Shown: piece after piece, positions 53,312-63,035 of the stretch
How the letters are laid out: every line of letters starts with the position of its first letter
How positions within the stretch are numbered: position 1 is the first letter of the stretch
Assembly (NCBI GenBank): GCA_016703425.1
Contig: JADJCA010000031.1
Span: forward strand, 279,157-343,156
Source: Myxococcales bacterium
GTDB lineage: Bacteria; Myxococcota_A; Polyangia; Polyangiales; Polyangiaceae
Direction of reading: 5' to 3'
DNA length: 64,000 nucleotides
The notes under the pieces: generated by a model
Told to the model about the DNA's origin: nothing
The model's input: the letters and a program-made list of their open reading frames with translations, nothing else
Databases searched by the model: none
Made by a program: the position numbers and the translations under genes

Positions 53312-55000
53312 CTAGAGCAGCTTCCAGCGGACGCCTTGCGCGGCGTCGTCGATTTGCACGCCGCGGGCCTTGAAGACGTCGCGCAGCTTGTCGGCCTTGG
53401 CGAAGTCCTTCGCCTTGCGCGCGGCGTGGCGCGCGAAGATGAGCGCCTCGATGGCGGCCGCATCGAGGGCCCCCTCCGGCGCCTCGGCCAAGGGCACGCG
53501 GCCCGCGGCCAAAGCGTCGTTCATGGAAGCGAGCGTTACGAGGCCTGCGTTCACGCGGCGGTCGAGGACGCCGAGAACGCCGTCCATGCCGTCCATCACG
53601 CGGAGCGCTTCTTTCGCATCACCGGGCGATAGGTCCTTTTCTTTCTGGTTGAGCGCCGTCACGAGGTCGAACCACGCGGCGATGGCGTTGGCCGTGTTGA
53701 GGTTGTCGTCGAGCGCGTCGTCGAAGGCGTCGCTCTTCTTCTGGAGTAGCTCCGCGATGGCCGGCGTCGCCGCAGCCGCGTCCGTGGCGGCCGCCGTGGC
53801 AGCAAGCTCGGAGAGGCGCTGGTAGCTCGACTGCAGGCGCTCGACGCTCGCCTTCGCTTGGGCGAGCAGCTCCATGCTGAAGTTCATCGGCTGCGTGTAG
53901 GGCGCACCCACGAGCGCGAAGCGCAAGACGTTGGCCGGCGTCTTCCCTTCCGGAAAGCCCACCTTCTCGAGATCCTTGGCGAGGTCAGTGCGGCCTTCGC
54001 CGTGCGGGTCGAGTAAGTCGCGCACCGTAAAGAAGGTGCCGTCGCGCTTGCTCATCTTGCGGTTGTTCACGAGCAAGTGGCGGCCGTGAACCCAGTGGCG
54101 AGCGAGCGGCGCGCCGTGAGCGCCTTGGCTCTGCGCGATCTCGCACTCGTGGTGCGGGAAGATGTTGTCTTCACCGCCGGTGTGCACGTCGATCGTCTCG
54201 GCGAGGTGGGCCCGCGACATGGCGGAGCACTCGATGTGCCAGCCAGGGAAGCCGCGCTTGATGCGCGCGTCGACGCCCTTTGGCGCAAGCGCCCGGTAGC
54301 GCTCGTAGTCGCCGGCGGGCCAGCCGCTGTCGCTGTGCGGATCCCAGAGCATGAGGTGCTTGTCGTCGACTTTCCAGAGGGCGAAGTCGCGCGGATCCTT
54401 CTTCTCTTCGCGCACGGCGACGCGAGCGCCGGCCTCGAGATCCTCGAGCACCTTGCCCGAGAGCTTGCCGTAGTCGGGGAACTTCGAGACCTCGAAGTAG
54501 ACCTCGCCGCTCGGCACCACGTAGGCGAAGCCGCGATCCAAGAGCCGCTGGATCATCGCGAGCATCTCGGGCACGTGCCGCGTCGCCTTCGGGTGAAGCT
54601 CCGGTCGGTCAGCCTCTTCGCCGCTGTAGATGGCAAGGCCAAGGGTCTTGGCGTCGGCGACGAAGGCGCGCTCGAAGTGCTCGGCGACCTTGTAGGGATC
54701 GGTCCCTAGCTCGCGGGCGGCGCGACTGAGCTTGTCTTCGCCGGACGCGTCGGCGAGGTGATCTTCGGTCATGTGGCCCACGTCGGTGATGTTCATCACC
54801 TGCTTCACCGCGTAGCCGTGGCGCGTGAGCGTCCGACGCAAGACGTCGGCGAAGAGGAAGCTCCGAAAATTGCCGATGTGCGCGAAGGAGTAGACGGTCG
54901 GTCCGCACGAATACATCGTGACGGTCTTGCCCGACGGATCGAGCGGCACCAGCGGCTCGACGTTTCCCGAATACGTGTTCTTCAAGCGCAGCTGTCGCAT
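53312..55000 (-). CDS. cysS: Cysteinyl-tRNA synthetase
   Basis: A protein of 562 aa, class Ia synthetase charging tRNA-Cys in the cytoplasm. HIGH motif in SCGPTVYSFAHIGNFRSFLF (HIGN at 41-44, with zinc ligand Cys32). Other zinc-site elements are GWHIECSAMS and FPHHECEIAQS. KMSKS motif in NNRKMSKRDGTFFTV (near residue 316). The C-terminal DALR/helical domain is somewhat longer than in E. coli CysS (about 460 aa), with Ala-rich insertions around residue 410. Single gene; the stop is 48 bp from the palindrome that precedes the TonB-receptor operon. Certain. Confidence 0.97.
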   Translation of the reverse strand: MRQLRLKNTYSGNVEPLVPLDPSGKTVTMYSCGPTVYSFAHIGNFRSFLFADVLRRTLTRHGYAVKQVMNITDVGHMTEDHLADASGEDKLSRAARELGTDPYKVAEHFERAFVADAKTLGLAIYSGEEADRPELHPKATRHVPEMLAMIQRLLDRGFAYVVPSGEVYFEVSKFPDYGKLSGKVLEDLEAGARVAVREEKKDPRDFALWKVDDKHLMLWDPHSDSGWPAGDYERYRALAPKGVDARIKRGFPGWHIECSAMSRAHLAETIDVHTGGEDNIFPHHECEIAQSQGAHGAPLARHWVHGRHLLVNNRKMSKRDGTFFTVRDLLDPHGEGRTDLAKDLEKVGFPEGKTPANVLRFALVGAPYTQPMNFSMELLAQAKASVERLQSSYQRLSELAATAAATDAAAATPAIAELLQKKSDAFDDALDDNLNTANAIAAWFDLVTALNQKEKDLSPGDAKEALRVMDGMDGVLGVLDRRVNAGLVTLASMNDALAAGRVPLAEAPEGALDAAAIEALIFARHAARKAKDFAKADKLRDVFKARGVQIDDAAQGVRWKLL

Positions 55001-55108
55001 CGATTCCGTTCCTTCAAGGGCCCCGCGCGCAGAGGGCGCGTCAGGCCCTGCAAGGCTACTTCATCGCACGGCGGGTGTCCCGGCCCGGGCGACGGCGTCC
55101 GGCTCGCG

Positions 55109-56711
55109 CTACTTGCAGCGAAGGCGCGCGACCTCGGCCTCGAGGGTGATGGCCGCGTCTCGCGTGACGAACAACGGCGAGACCCCAAAGCCGTCGGCCA
55201 CGATCTTCTGGTCGAAGAGAAACTGGTGCAGCACCTCGGACGGATAGGCCTCGAGCGCGAGGCCGTAGCCTTCGGCGAGCTGACCATCTTTGGCCCGCAG
55301 GTGATGGGCACGCGCGCCCTCGCCGCCGAGCGAATGGCACTGAAGGCATCCTTGCGGTCCCGTGAGCACGCCGCGCATGGGCTCGAGGCGCGCACGTGCG
55401 GCCTTCCAGGGGTCGTCCTTGTGGAGCTGAAAGCTCCCCTTTGTGAGCGCGAAGTGAGCGAAGGTCGTCACCTCGAGGGCGGGACCGGCCGGCACGTAGA
55501 GAAACGCGCCGACGGGCCGCGCGAGGAGCGGACGCGGCCCGGCCTCAGGCTTCCATGAGTAGGTCTTGTAGACGTTGTACGTCACGAGCATGCGGAACAG
55601 GTTCGGCTCGTCGTCGATGCCAATGACGATGACGGGGCGCTTGGCCCGCAGCTCCTTCATCGACAACGTGACAACCTCCGAGCGCGCGTTTTTCACCGTG
55701 AGCCACGCCGAAGCGTTCAGCGGGCCTAGCTCATGATGGCGCGCGAGGTACGCCGCCAGGTCGATCGCGTCGTAGGTCTGGCTGGGCCACGGCTCGAGCT
55801 CGCCGAGGACGCCGTCGTAGAGGTTGCGGAGCTGCGCGCGAAAGCGCTCGTCCACGGGCCGACGCTGGATGAGGTCGGGATCGTCCTTCCAGAAGGCCTC
55901 GGTGGTGAGCGGCGCGTCCCTGCCCCAGGCGTCGTGAACGCGAAAGGCGCTCTCGTCGCTTAGGCGGTTCGCGCCGAAGGTGAAGGCCGCTACGTAGTCG
56001 GCGACCTCATCGCGCTCCGTGGAGAGCGCCGAGAGGGGCGTGAGGCGGTCTGCGACGTGGTGATGATAGACGTGACGCGAGCCGGCCTTCTCGAGACCAC
56101 GCACGACGAGCCGGCTCCCCTGCGCGGCGGCTGGATCGCCCCCGTGGGAGAGGAGCGCGACGGGCGGAAAGGTCGGTGGCAACGTCAGCGGTGCGCCGAG
56201 AAAGCGCGGATGCTGGTGCTCTCGGTCGTATTCGCCGTCAAGCCCGACGACGGCGCGAAGCTCGCTCGCGACCGCTACGTTGCCATCGAGGCGCAGCGCG
56301 GAGCACAAGCACCGCCGCGGCATCGGCGCCCACGAGCGAAGGCTTCTCCGCGAGGCCACCCCGTTGCTTGGCCTCCCGCGAAAGGTCCCGAACGGCCTCG
56401 GCGATCCTGGCGACGCGCTTGTCGGGACTTCCGAGCATGGCCACGCGCAGGAAGGCGACGCCGACGCCGCGGGCACGAAGCGCCGCGCCGAGCTTTGCGC
56501 CGTCGTTCTGATCGTGGTCGACGACCACGACCACAGCCCAGGCCGGGGCGACGGCGCCCGCCGGAACGTCGATGCGTGACGCCGACCGCGGCGCGACGGC
56601 CACCCCTGCGTCGGGCCCCGTCGCAGCGACGCGCGCCGGCGATGGCGACTGCGGCGCCGAGCACGCGGCCGCGCCCGCAACGACCACCGGCGCGAATCGT
56701 TTCAACACCAA
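55109..56711 (-). CDS. Lipoprotein with C-terminal c-type heme motif, split by a frameshift
   Basis: From 56711 the N-terminus MVLKRFAPVVVAGAAAC is a lipoprotein signal, then a beta/alpha segment (AWAVVVVVDHDQNDGAKLGA, RVAMLGSPDKRVARIAEAVR). The frame fails after AAVLVL; the other frame resumes with ALRLDGNVAVASELRAVVGL and runs to 55109. Deleting one G at 56300-56301 (plus strand) gives 533 aa. The C-terminal part has GPQGCLQCHSLGGEGARAHH, a CxxCH heme-binding motif, in a domain otherwise unfamiliar (NASAWLTVKNARSEVVTLSM, YNVYKTYSWKPEAGPRPLLA). Possibly a periplasmic monoheme protein with an N-terminal binding domain. Function unknown. Upstream of cysS on the same strand. Confidence 0.68.
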
Positions 56712-56771
56712 CGAATCCGTCGGCTCACGGCCCCGCGGCGCGCGCGCGCGCGCGCGGCGACGTGCCGTCGA

Positions 56772-57971
56772 TCAGAACCAGGTCCACGGCTTGTACCAAA
56801 CCTTCGCGGGGGCTGCCGGAGGCGGCGGCGGCGCGACCGGCTCCGGCGCGGCCGGCGGAGCCGCTGCGGCGGCGGCGACCGGAGGAGGAGGCGGCGGCGG
56901 CGTCGGAGCGGGGGCCGGCTTCAGGACGACGAGCGCCTTCTTCTCGGGCACCACGCCGGCAGGCTTGCCCGGCGGGCAACCGTGCGCCTTCGGATCATCG
57001 GCGCGAACGCCGACCTGATCGGGGCACGCGTCAGTCGCGTCGGGCACGCGATCACCGTCGCGGTCGGATGCGCCGGCGGGAGCGCCCCAGGGGTTGTTCG
57101 GGCAACCGTTGGTCTGCGGCTCGCTGGTCGCCACGCCGGCGACGTCGGGGCAGTGATCGATGCTGTCGGGCACGCGATCCTTGTCGCGATCGGACGCGCC
57201 GGCGGGCGCGCCCCACGGGTTGTTTGGGCAACCGTTGGTGATGGCTTCTTCAGTGCGCACGCCTGGCGTCGTCGGGCACTTGTCGATGTTGTCGGGCACA
57301 CCGTCTTTGTCGGTGTCGGCGACGGGCGCGCCCCAAGCGGCGGCCGCCGCGGGACAGCCGTTGGTCTTCGGATCGTCGGTCTTCACACCGGCGGTGTCTT
57401 TGCAGGCGTCGATGCTGTCGGGCACCTTGTCGCCATCGCGATCGGAGGCGCCCGCGGGCGCGCCCCACGGGTTGTTCGGGCACCCGTTGGTCTTCGTTTC
57501 GTCCGTCTTCACACCTGCCACGGTGGGACACGCGTCAACGCTGTCGGGGACGCCGTCGCCGTCTTTGTCGGCACCGGCAGGAGCGGCCCAACCACCACCC
57601 GTCGCGGGCGCGGGCGCCGGGCAGCCGTTGGTCTTGGGGTCGTTGGTCTTGACGCCAGCCTGATCGGGGCACGCGTCGATGCTGTCCGGAACCTTGTCGC
57701 CGTCGCGATCGGACGCGCCGGCCGGAGCGCCCCAGGGGTTGTTCGGGCAGCCGTTGGTCTTCGCCTCGTTGGTCTTGACGCCAGGCACGTCGGGGCACGC
57801 GTCGACGTTGTCGGGGATGCCGTCCTTGTCTTTGTCGGCGGGTGCGGCGCCCCAAGCGGCGGGCTTCTGCGGAGCGGTGGCGGCGGGCGCATCGGCGTGG
57901 GCAACGCTTGGTGCAAAGGTCGGTACAGCAAGAATGGCGGCGAGGGCGAAGCTGGTCCTGCGAATCGACAT
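56772..57971 (-). CDS. Thrombospondin type-3 repeat protein without OmpA domain
   Basis: A protein of 399 aa from ATG 57971. Signal peptide to PSVAHADAP. Seven units follow, each DxDxDxxPDxxDxC...TNGCP-like (first DKDKDGIPDNVDACPD; last DRDGDRVPDATDACPDQVGV), separated by NNPWGAPAGAS spacers that are themselves repeated. These are calcium-binding TSP3 repeats. In most proteobacterial proteins they lead into an OmpA peptidoglycan-binding domain. Here the C-terminus is instead a Pro/Ala-rich stretch ending KVWYKPWTWF. A Trp-rich end could serve as a barrel-terminal or membrane-contact signal (inference). Secreted or outer-membrane associated. Confidence 0.85.
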   Translation of the reverse strand: MSIRRTSFALAAILAVPTFAPSVAHADAPAATAPQKPAAWGAAPADKDKDGIPDNVDACPDVPGVKTNEAKTNGCPNNPWGAPAGASDRDGDKVPDSIDACPDQAGVKTNDPKTNGCPAPAPATGGGWAAPAGADKDGDGVPDSVDACPTVAGVKTDETKTNGCPNNPWGAPAGASDRDGDKVPDSIDACKDTAGVKTDDPKTNGCPAAAAAWGAPVADTDKDGVPDNIDKCPTTPGVRTEEAITNGCPNNPWGAPAGASDRDKDRVPDSIDHCPDVAGVATSEPQTNGCPNNPWGAPAGASDRDGDRVPDATDACPDQVGVRADDPKAHGCPPGKPAGVVPEKKALVVLKPAPAPTPPPPPPPVAAAAAAPPAAPEPVAPPPPPAAPAKVWYKPWTWF

Positions 57972-58161
57972 GTCCCGAATTCCCCTTTTTCTTCCTGACC
58001 GATGGGCCCGCATGGGCCAGCGCGCGGTAGGGCGTTGGACGGCTTGAGCGGCCAACGATTCAGCGGCCAGCGTACACCGCCCACAAGGCGCAAAGGCAGA
58101 GCGTTTTGTCGACAGATCGCGAGGTTGCGGGAGGCGCTAGGGGCCAAGGTAGGATGCCCGG

Positions 58162-58914
58162 ATGAACTCCGTCGTGCCGGCGCTCGTCGTCCTCGCGCTC
58201 CTCGGCGGCTGCACGGCCGATCGCGCACGCGGAGGTTCGAGCCCGGCGCCAAGCGTTCCAACGCCAACCGCGCCCACCGCGACGACGGCGGCAAAGGGCC
58301 CCGCGTCCGCCAACGCGCCTCGCCGCTACGTTGCCCTCGGCGACTCGTTCACCATCGGCACGGGCTCGAGCGCCGCAGCCTCGTTCCCAGCGCGGCTCGC
58401 CTCGCGCTGGGGCACGACCGAGCTCTTGAACGTCGCCGTGAACGGCTACCGCGCGCGCGACGTCATCGACGAGGAGCTTCCAAAGGCGCTCGCTTTTGGC
58501 GCCGACTTCGCGACGCTCGCCGTGGGCGCCAACGACATCGTTCGCGGAGACGGCAACGTGGACGAGTACCGCCGCGAGGTGCGTCTCATCCTGGCGGCGC
58601 TCGGCAAGAGGATCCCGAAGTGCCGCATCGTCGCGTTGCCGCAGCCCCGTTGGTCGACGAGCGACGTGGGCCGGTCCTTCGGCGACGTGGCGACGCTCGA
58701 CGCAAAGATCCGCGCCTTCAACGCCGCGCTCCGCGAAGAGGCACTCGCATTCGGTGCACGTTACATCGATCTGAGCGAGCTCATGAACCGACAGGCCGAC
58801 AAGAAGATGTTCGCGAGCGACGGCCTGCATCCGTCGGCGGCCGCGTACGGCGAGTGGGCCGGCGCCATTGGCGAGGCCCTCGCGCGAGAGCCGCTCAAGG
58901 CCGAGTGCCCGTAG
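58162..58914 (+). CDS. SGNH/GDSL hydrolase lipoprotein
   Basis: A protein of 250 aa. Lipoprotein signal VPALVVLALLGGC. Block I: YVALGDSFTIGTGSS, the GDS nucleophile Ser. Block III: LAVGANDIVRGDG, with the oxyanion Asn. Block V: FASDGLHPSAAAYGEWA, with Asp and His (DGLHP). Family knowledge: esterase, lipase or acyl-carbohydrate deacetylase of the envelope. Stand-alone, divergent from the TSP3 gene over 190 bp. The substrate is not deducible. Confidence 0.9.
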   Translation: MNSVVPALVVLALLGGCTADRARGGSSPAPSVPTPTAPTATTAAKGPASANAPRRYVALGDSFTIGTGSSAAASFPARLASRWGTTELLNVAVNGYRARDVIDEELPKALAFGADFATLAVGANDIVRGDGNVDEYRREVRLILAALGKRIPKCRIVALPQPRWSTSDVGRSFGDVATLDAKIRAFNAALREEALAFGARYIDLSELMNRQADKKMFASDGLHPSAAAYGEWAGAIGEALAREPLKAECP

Positions 58915-58959
58915 CGTGGGCGGTAGCGCCGCTGGCCGTCACGTCGGTAGACTGCCGCG

Positions 58960-59748
58960 ATGGCCGCCGCCAAGAAGAAGACGTCGACCGCTCGTGAGGA
59001 GCCGCTCCTGGAGTTCGCGACGCGAAAGGCCTGGGGCACTTGGCTCGCGAAGCATCACGCATCGTCAGGAGCCGTGTGGCTGAAGTTCACGAAGGGCGCC
59101 GGGGCCACCGGCGGGTTCACATACGATCACGCGCTGCGCGAGGCCCTCGCATGGGGCTGGATCGACAGCCAGAAAGGCAGCCTCGACGAGAAGCATTGGC
59201 GGCAGCGCTTCGGGCCGCGCAAGAAGACGAGCCCCTGGTCGCAGATCAACTGCGCGAAGGTCGACGAGCTCCTCGCGCTGGGCGAGATGCAACCGCCGGG
59301 GCTCCGTGAAGTCGACCGCGCCAAGGCCGACGGTCGCTGGGCGCGAGCCTACGCGCCGCAGAGCCGAGCCGAGGTGCCCGCGGATCTGGCGGCGGCGCTC
59401 GCGAAGTCACCCAAGGCGAAGCAGTTCTTCGAGACGCTCTCGGGCGCGAACCGCTTCGCGGTGCTCTATCGCGTGCAGGCGAAGGGCAGCGACGCGACAC
59501 GCGCGAAACGAGTCGAGCGCATCGTGGGGATGCTGGAGCGTGGCGAGTCGTTTCACGCACAGAGCAAAGCGGAGGCGAAGCGTGCGAGCGCGAAGGACGC
59601 GGCCATGACGGGTGCGTCCAAGGCGCCAGCGCAAGCCGCGAGTAAGGCACCAACGACGACGCCTGCAGCCAAGGCGGAAGGGCCAAGCCCGGGGCGCACG
59701 ACCAAGTCCGGCGCGAAGACCGCCCAAAGACCGAAAAGCCAGTCTTGA
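58960..59748 (+). CDS. YdeI/OmpD-associated family protein
   Basis: A protein of 262 aa. Residues 20-195 match the YdeI/OmpD-associated family: AVWLKFTKGAGATGGFTYDH, ALREALAWGWIDSQKGSLDE, RFGPRKKTSPWSQINCAKVD, AKSPKAKQFFETLSGANRFA. The last 65 residues are an Ala/Lys/Pro/Thr-rich tail. Family knowledge: cytoplasmic proteins of unclear role, some linked to protection against antimicrobial peptides. It ends 42 bp before tRNA-Asn. Confidence 0.85.
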   Translation: MAAAKKKTSTAREEPLLEFATRKAWGTWLAKHHASSGAVWLKFTKGAGATGGFTYDHALREALAWGWIDSQKGSLDEKHWRQRFGPRKKTSPWSQINCAKVDELLALGEMQPPGLREVDRAKADGRWARAYAPQSRAEVPADLAAALAKSPKAKQFFETLSGANRFAVLYRVQAKGSDATRAKRVERIVGMLERGESFHAQSKAEAKRASAKDAAMTGASKAPAQAASKAPTTTPAAKAEGPSPGRTTKSGAKTAQRPKSQS

Positions 59749-59790
59749 CGCGGACGTCGCCGAACGATACGAATCCGAAGCGTTACCCTT

Positions 59791-59866
59791 TCCGACTTAG
59801 CTCAGTTGGTAGAGCAGGCGGCTGTTAACCGCCGGGTCGCAGGTTCGAGTCCTGCAGTCGGAGCCA
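59791..59866 (+). tRNA. tRNA-Asn (GTT)
   Basis: A 7-bp acceptor stem TCCGACT/AGTCGGA, D-loop with AGCTCAGTTGGTAGAGC, anticodon stem GGCGG-CTGTTAA-CCGCC with anticodon GTT at 59824-59826, T-arm GGTTCGAGTCC, and encoded CCA at 59864-59866. A cloverleaf without faults. The anomalous region begins downstream. Confidence 0.98.
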
Positions 59867-59907
59867 TTTTTCTCTCGTCGCCAACAAGGGGCGAGGGTCG
59901 GTAAACA

Positions 59908-59945
59908 GAAGCCCCCAAGGAGCGATCCGAGGGGGCTTCGCCGTT
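59908..59945 (+). terminator. Terminator-like hairpin after tRNA-Asn
   Basis: GAAGCCCCC (59908-59916) pairs with GGGGGCTTC (59931-59939), nine perfect base pairs with a 14-nt loop, followed by GCCGTTTCT. Likely ends the tRNA transcript. Confidence 0.65.
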
Positions 59946-60435
59946 TCTCCCCAGAACTCCGGGCGTTTCGCGCGCTGCGCGTGCTGCGACGGTGCTCTCG
60001 CCCGTGCTCGCAGAGAGCGCCGAGCGAGCTCGATGAGCGCCGCCTGGGACAGCTCTCCCGCTCTCTCTCCTGTCCCGTGGGGAGAGAGAAGCCGAGAGGC
60101 GTTTAACTGCGTACCCGGCGATCAACAGTCGGCCCCGTTGGTCAACAGCTTCGGCGCCCGCGACGGGGCCGAGCCTGTTGATCATCGGGGCGACGGCTCG
60201 CGACGCGCGACGAACGGTGCCCGCCTTGGTGCGTGGAGAACTGGTCGCGTGAGGTTCGTGGGCGTACTCGCGGGCGTCGGCGGGCCTATCAACCTACGTT
60301 CACCGCGCTCGGCGGCGTGGGTATGCGCGATGACATCGGCAGCGGTCGCAGGTGCTCACTAATTTCTCCTCTCCGGCCGCGTTCATTGGTCAGGGAAGCG
60401 CGTGACCTGACCACGTGGTGTTCCGTATGCCGAGC
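59946..60435. other. Non-coding stretch with hairpins downstream of tRNA-Asn
   Basis: About 490 bp without a credible gene. Holds an 8-bp stem CTCTCTCC/GGAGAGAG (60063-60088) and the larger inverted repeat at 60120-60183. I looked for an integrase and for a repeat of the tRNA 3' end (att site) and saw neither in the remaining window. Confidence 0.5.
60120..60183. repeat. 18-bp inverted repeat with 24-nt loop
   Basis: GATCAACAG-T-CGGCCCCGT (60120-60138) is complementary to ACGGGGCCG-AGC-CTGTTGATC (60163-60183), with only a small bulge. TCAACAG recurs in the loop (60142-60148). A very stable potential RNA or DNA hairpin in a gene-free stretch; it could be an RNA element, an attC-like site or a transposon-end remnant. 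Undecided. Confidence 0.7.
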
Positions 60436-61351
60436 TCACTCCTCTGCAAGAAGCTGCGCCGCCGCGGCTGCACGATGCTGGGGATTCCTGCTCTGCAGCG
60501 CGAACAGGCCGTAAGCCAGCGGCGCAGCCGCAGCGAGCTCCGCGCAGCGTTCGGCGAGGTGCGGGAGCAGAACGCCACCGGCCTCGATGTAGGCGGCCAC
60601 GGTGGCCTCGAACGCGGCAGGTCCCATCATGTGCTGATAGGTGAAGTCGACGGCCGGGTCTCCCACCTTCGCCGTCGTCCAGTCGAGCACTCCGACGATG
60701 CGCGAGGGTCCGTCGACCAGCACGTGGGCGGCGTATAGCTCCCCGTGGGTGAACGCGGTGCGCTCAGGCCAGAGCCTGTCGTTGCTGAACCAGGCCTCCC
60801 AACGCGCTTGGAGCGGATGCGCGATCCGAACGCGGCGCGCGCTCTCGAAGTCGGCGCGCCACTGCGACCGCACCTCGGACATCGACATCACCGCACGCCG
60901 GCCTCCCTGGCGGCGTCGACGTCAAAGGCCTGTAGCTCGGCGATAAGCCGCCCCAGCGCTGTCGCGAACTCGGGGACGAAGGATCGGAGTGCCAGACGGG
61001 CTGGCTGCTCCCCGTCGAGGGTCAACCCTGGTTCACCAGGAAGCCGCCGATACGCCACGAGCTCATCGCTGCACACCAGCCAGATCGGCACCGCCACCGA
61101 GAGCCGGGGCCGAACGAATTCCAGGATTCGCCCTCGTCGGAGAGCTTGGCCGCAGCGTCGCGACTTCGGAGGTACCCGAAGCACCAGTCCTCCCCATCGG
61201 CGGCTCACTCGAAGGCGACGCGGTAGTCGAGCCCCGCCTCGTTGATGCACGGCGCCGGCATCCACTACGAGGCCGTGGCGAGCGGCCAACCCGACGAGTT
61301 GCACCGAGGCAGGGGCGCGCGCGCGACCTTTGGCAGGGGTACGCCTGCCAT
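60436..61351 (-). pseudogene. mph: Macrolide 2'-phosphotransferase (Mph family), frameshifted
   Basis: Phosphorylates the 2'-OH of macrolides to inactivate them. The C-terminal half is one clean frame (60436-60891): FTHGELYAAHVLVDG is the Brenner-type catalytic motif, IVGVLDWTTAKVGDPAVDF carries the Mg-binding Asp, and the family ending PLAYGLFALQSRNPQHRAAA is present. The N-terminal half is spread over other frames: VQLVGLAARHGLVVDAGAVH, NEAGLDYRVAFE, RILEFVRPRLSVAVPIWLV, FATALGRLIAELQAFDVDAA. Together about 305 aa from ATG 61351, close to MphA/B length. At least three indels are needed to rebuild it. It follows hflX on the same strand. The identity is firm; whether it is inactive in the cell depends on whether the indels are real. 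Confidence 0.82.
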
Positions 61352-61369
61352 CGGGACCGCGCCTGGGCG

Positions 61370-62708
61370 TCAAGCACGGAAGGCTCGGGGACCGTGAGCG
61401 AAGAGGGTGCCGTGACCTCGGCGAGCCGCCTCCGCAATCGCTCGACGAGCGCAGGCGCGGCGCGCACCGTCACGGTGAGGCTCTCGCCGTAGGACTCGGC
61501 GAGCACTCACCTGATCGCGCAGTTCTGCAAAGAGTGACTGGCGGTCATAGGACACCTCGGAAAGTGGCGGTTTCGAGCCCCATGTCGAAGGAGTCGATCA
61601 ACCGCTGTCGAAGCGCTGCCACGTCGCCAGACGAGAACGCGGAGAGCTGGGATCGCTTCGGGAAGCTCGTCACGGAGCGCACGCCGAACGTCCTCGGAGA
61701 CCCGGTCGATCTTGGTGAGCACCACGAGATGCGGGAGCGAGCCTGCGCCGATCTCCTTCACCGTTTGGCGCGTGACCTCGAGCTGCCGGCGGCTCTCGGA
61801 GTCAGCGGCATCGACGACGAACAGGAGGAGCGACGCTTCGTGTACCTCGTCGAGAGTCGAGTTGAAAGAAGCGAGCAGCGGATGCGGGAGCCGCTCGATG
61901 AACCCGACGGTGTCGGCGATGAGGATCGGCGGTGAGGTCGGAGGAACCAGCGTGCGCACCGTGGTATCGAGCGTGGCGAAGAGCTTGTCCTCGACCAGCA
62001 CATCGCTGCCGGTGAGCGCTCGGCCCATGAGCGAGGACTTTCCAGCATGGTGTACACGACCAGCGCGACCCTCTGCGCCGACGCCCGTCGCTGTCACGGC
62101 GCACCGCCGCGCCCATCCTGAAGCCCGGCGAGCTCGCGTCGCAGCTCGGCGATCCGATTCCGGGTACGCTGCTTGGCGAGGGCGACATTGGTATTCCCGC
62201 GCGAAGCGCGTCCGCCACCTCCTCGCGATCGCCGAGCGAGACATCCTCCCGAATCCGGGAAGCTCGTAGGTGAGACGGGCGAGCTCGACCTCGAGCATCG
62301 CTCCGTGCGCCCGCGCGCCTTCGAACCGAAGGATGACGGCGGTCCGATCGGGAACCTCTGCAGCAGTGGCCTGCTCGAGGCTGCGCTGCTGGCGGGCAAG
62401 CTCGTCATCGACCACCACGAGCCGATGGCACCGGCGCGCGGTGCAGAACCGCTGGGTATCGGAACCCGTGGGACTTTGCTTACTTCCGCCGGTGGGAGCG
62501 GCCAACTCACGCGGCACCTCGCGACGTGAAAGTTGCGGTCGGATGCTGCCGCTGGACCGAGCCGGGCGTGCACGCGAATGCCGAGCCCGCGCAGCAACTG
62601 TTCGCGCTCGTTCAGCAGGCGCTCGGCCGCGGCATCAGAGCGATTGGGGCATTGAACGGAGACCAGCACCGCATGGCGTGGGGCTTTGTGGCGAAGAGAC
62701 GTGAACAA
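61370..62708 (-). pseudogene. hflX: HflX-family ribosome-splitting GTPase, heavily frameshifted
   Basis: Starts at TTG 62708 behind AGGAGG (spacing 5). Order of recognisable pieces, in alternating frames: N-terminal HAVLVSVQCPNRSDAAAERL; LVVVDDELARQQRSLEQATA and VPDRTAVIL; AKQRTRNRIAELRRELAGL; the P-loop end GKSSL; SDVLVEDKLFATLDTTVRTL; ILIADTVGFIERLPHPLLAS (G3 DTVG); LVVLTKIDRV (G4, TKID); then C-terminal GLETATFR, VSYDRQSLFAELRDQV and SYGESLTVTVRAAPALVERL. This is the complete HflX domain order, so the gene was whole before at least five indels. HflX rescues stalled ribosomes, and in mycobacteria an HflX homologue gives macrolide-lincosamide tolerance. Being upstream of mph suggests a macrolide-response pair (inference). 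Confidence 0.8.
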
Positions 62709-63035
62709 GTGAACCTCCTGCTGGCGCATGACGAGCGCAGGAGATCGGGGCGAGGAGCCTGGTGGCAGACGCGTCCGGGTATATGTATTCGCGTTACCGG
62801 AGCAGGCGCGCGCGCCGGATCTCCCGACGGTCGACAATCCAGGGTCGGCCGGGAGACGGGGGACGGAAGGCAGCGCCCCGCGGGTCGCTCACGATGAATC
62901 GTGCCGATGCGGGAACCGCTGCCGGCGCTCGCGCAGGCGGATGAAGAACTGCGCGATGACATGGGCCAGAATATACTGCTGCAGCGCGGAGGGTACCAAG
63001 CGCCCTGCCGGAAGTTGCGGCTCCAGTGAACGCGT
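62709..63035. other. Region between hflX remnant and the 63-kb genes
   Basis: About 330 bp. The minus strand shows a short protein-like stretch near 62990-62900 (YILAHVIAQFFIRLRERRQR) ending in a stop, possibly the C-terminus of a truncated gene. The ribosome-binding site of hflX (AGGAGG, 62714-62719 complement) lies at the left edge. No promoter can be assigned. Confidence 0.4.

Noticed and set aside
59802..60185. Minus-strand frame whose C-terminus is antisense to tRNA-Asn (ends APTAGLEPATRRLTAACSTN)
   Set aside because: The tail is the well-known artefact of translating a tRNA backwards; nothing else in the frame is protein-like.
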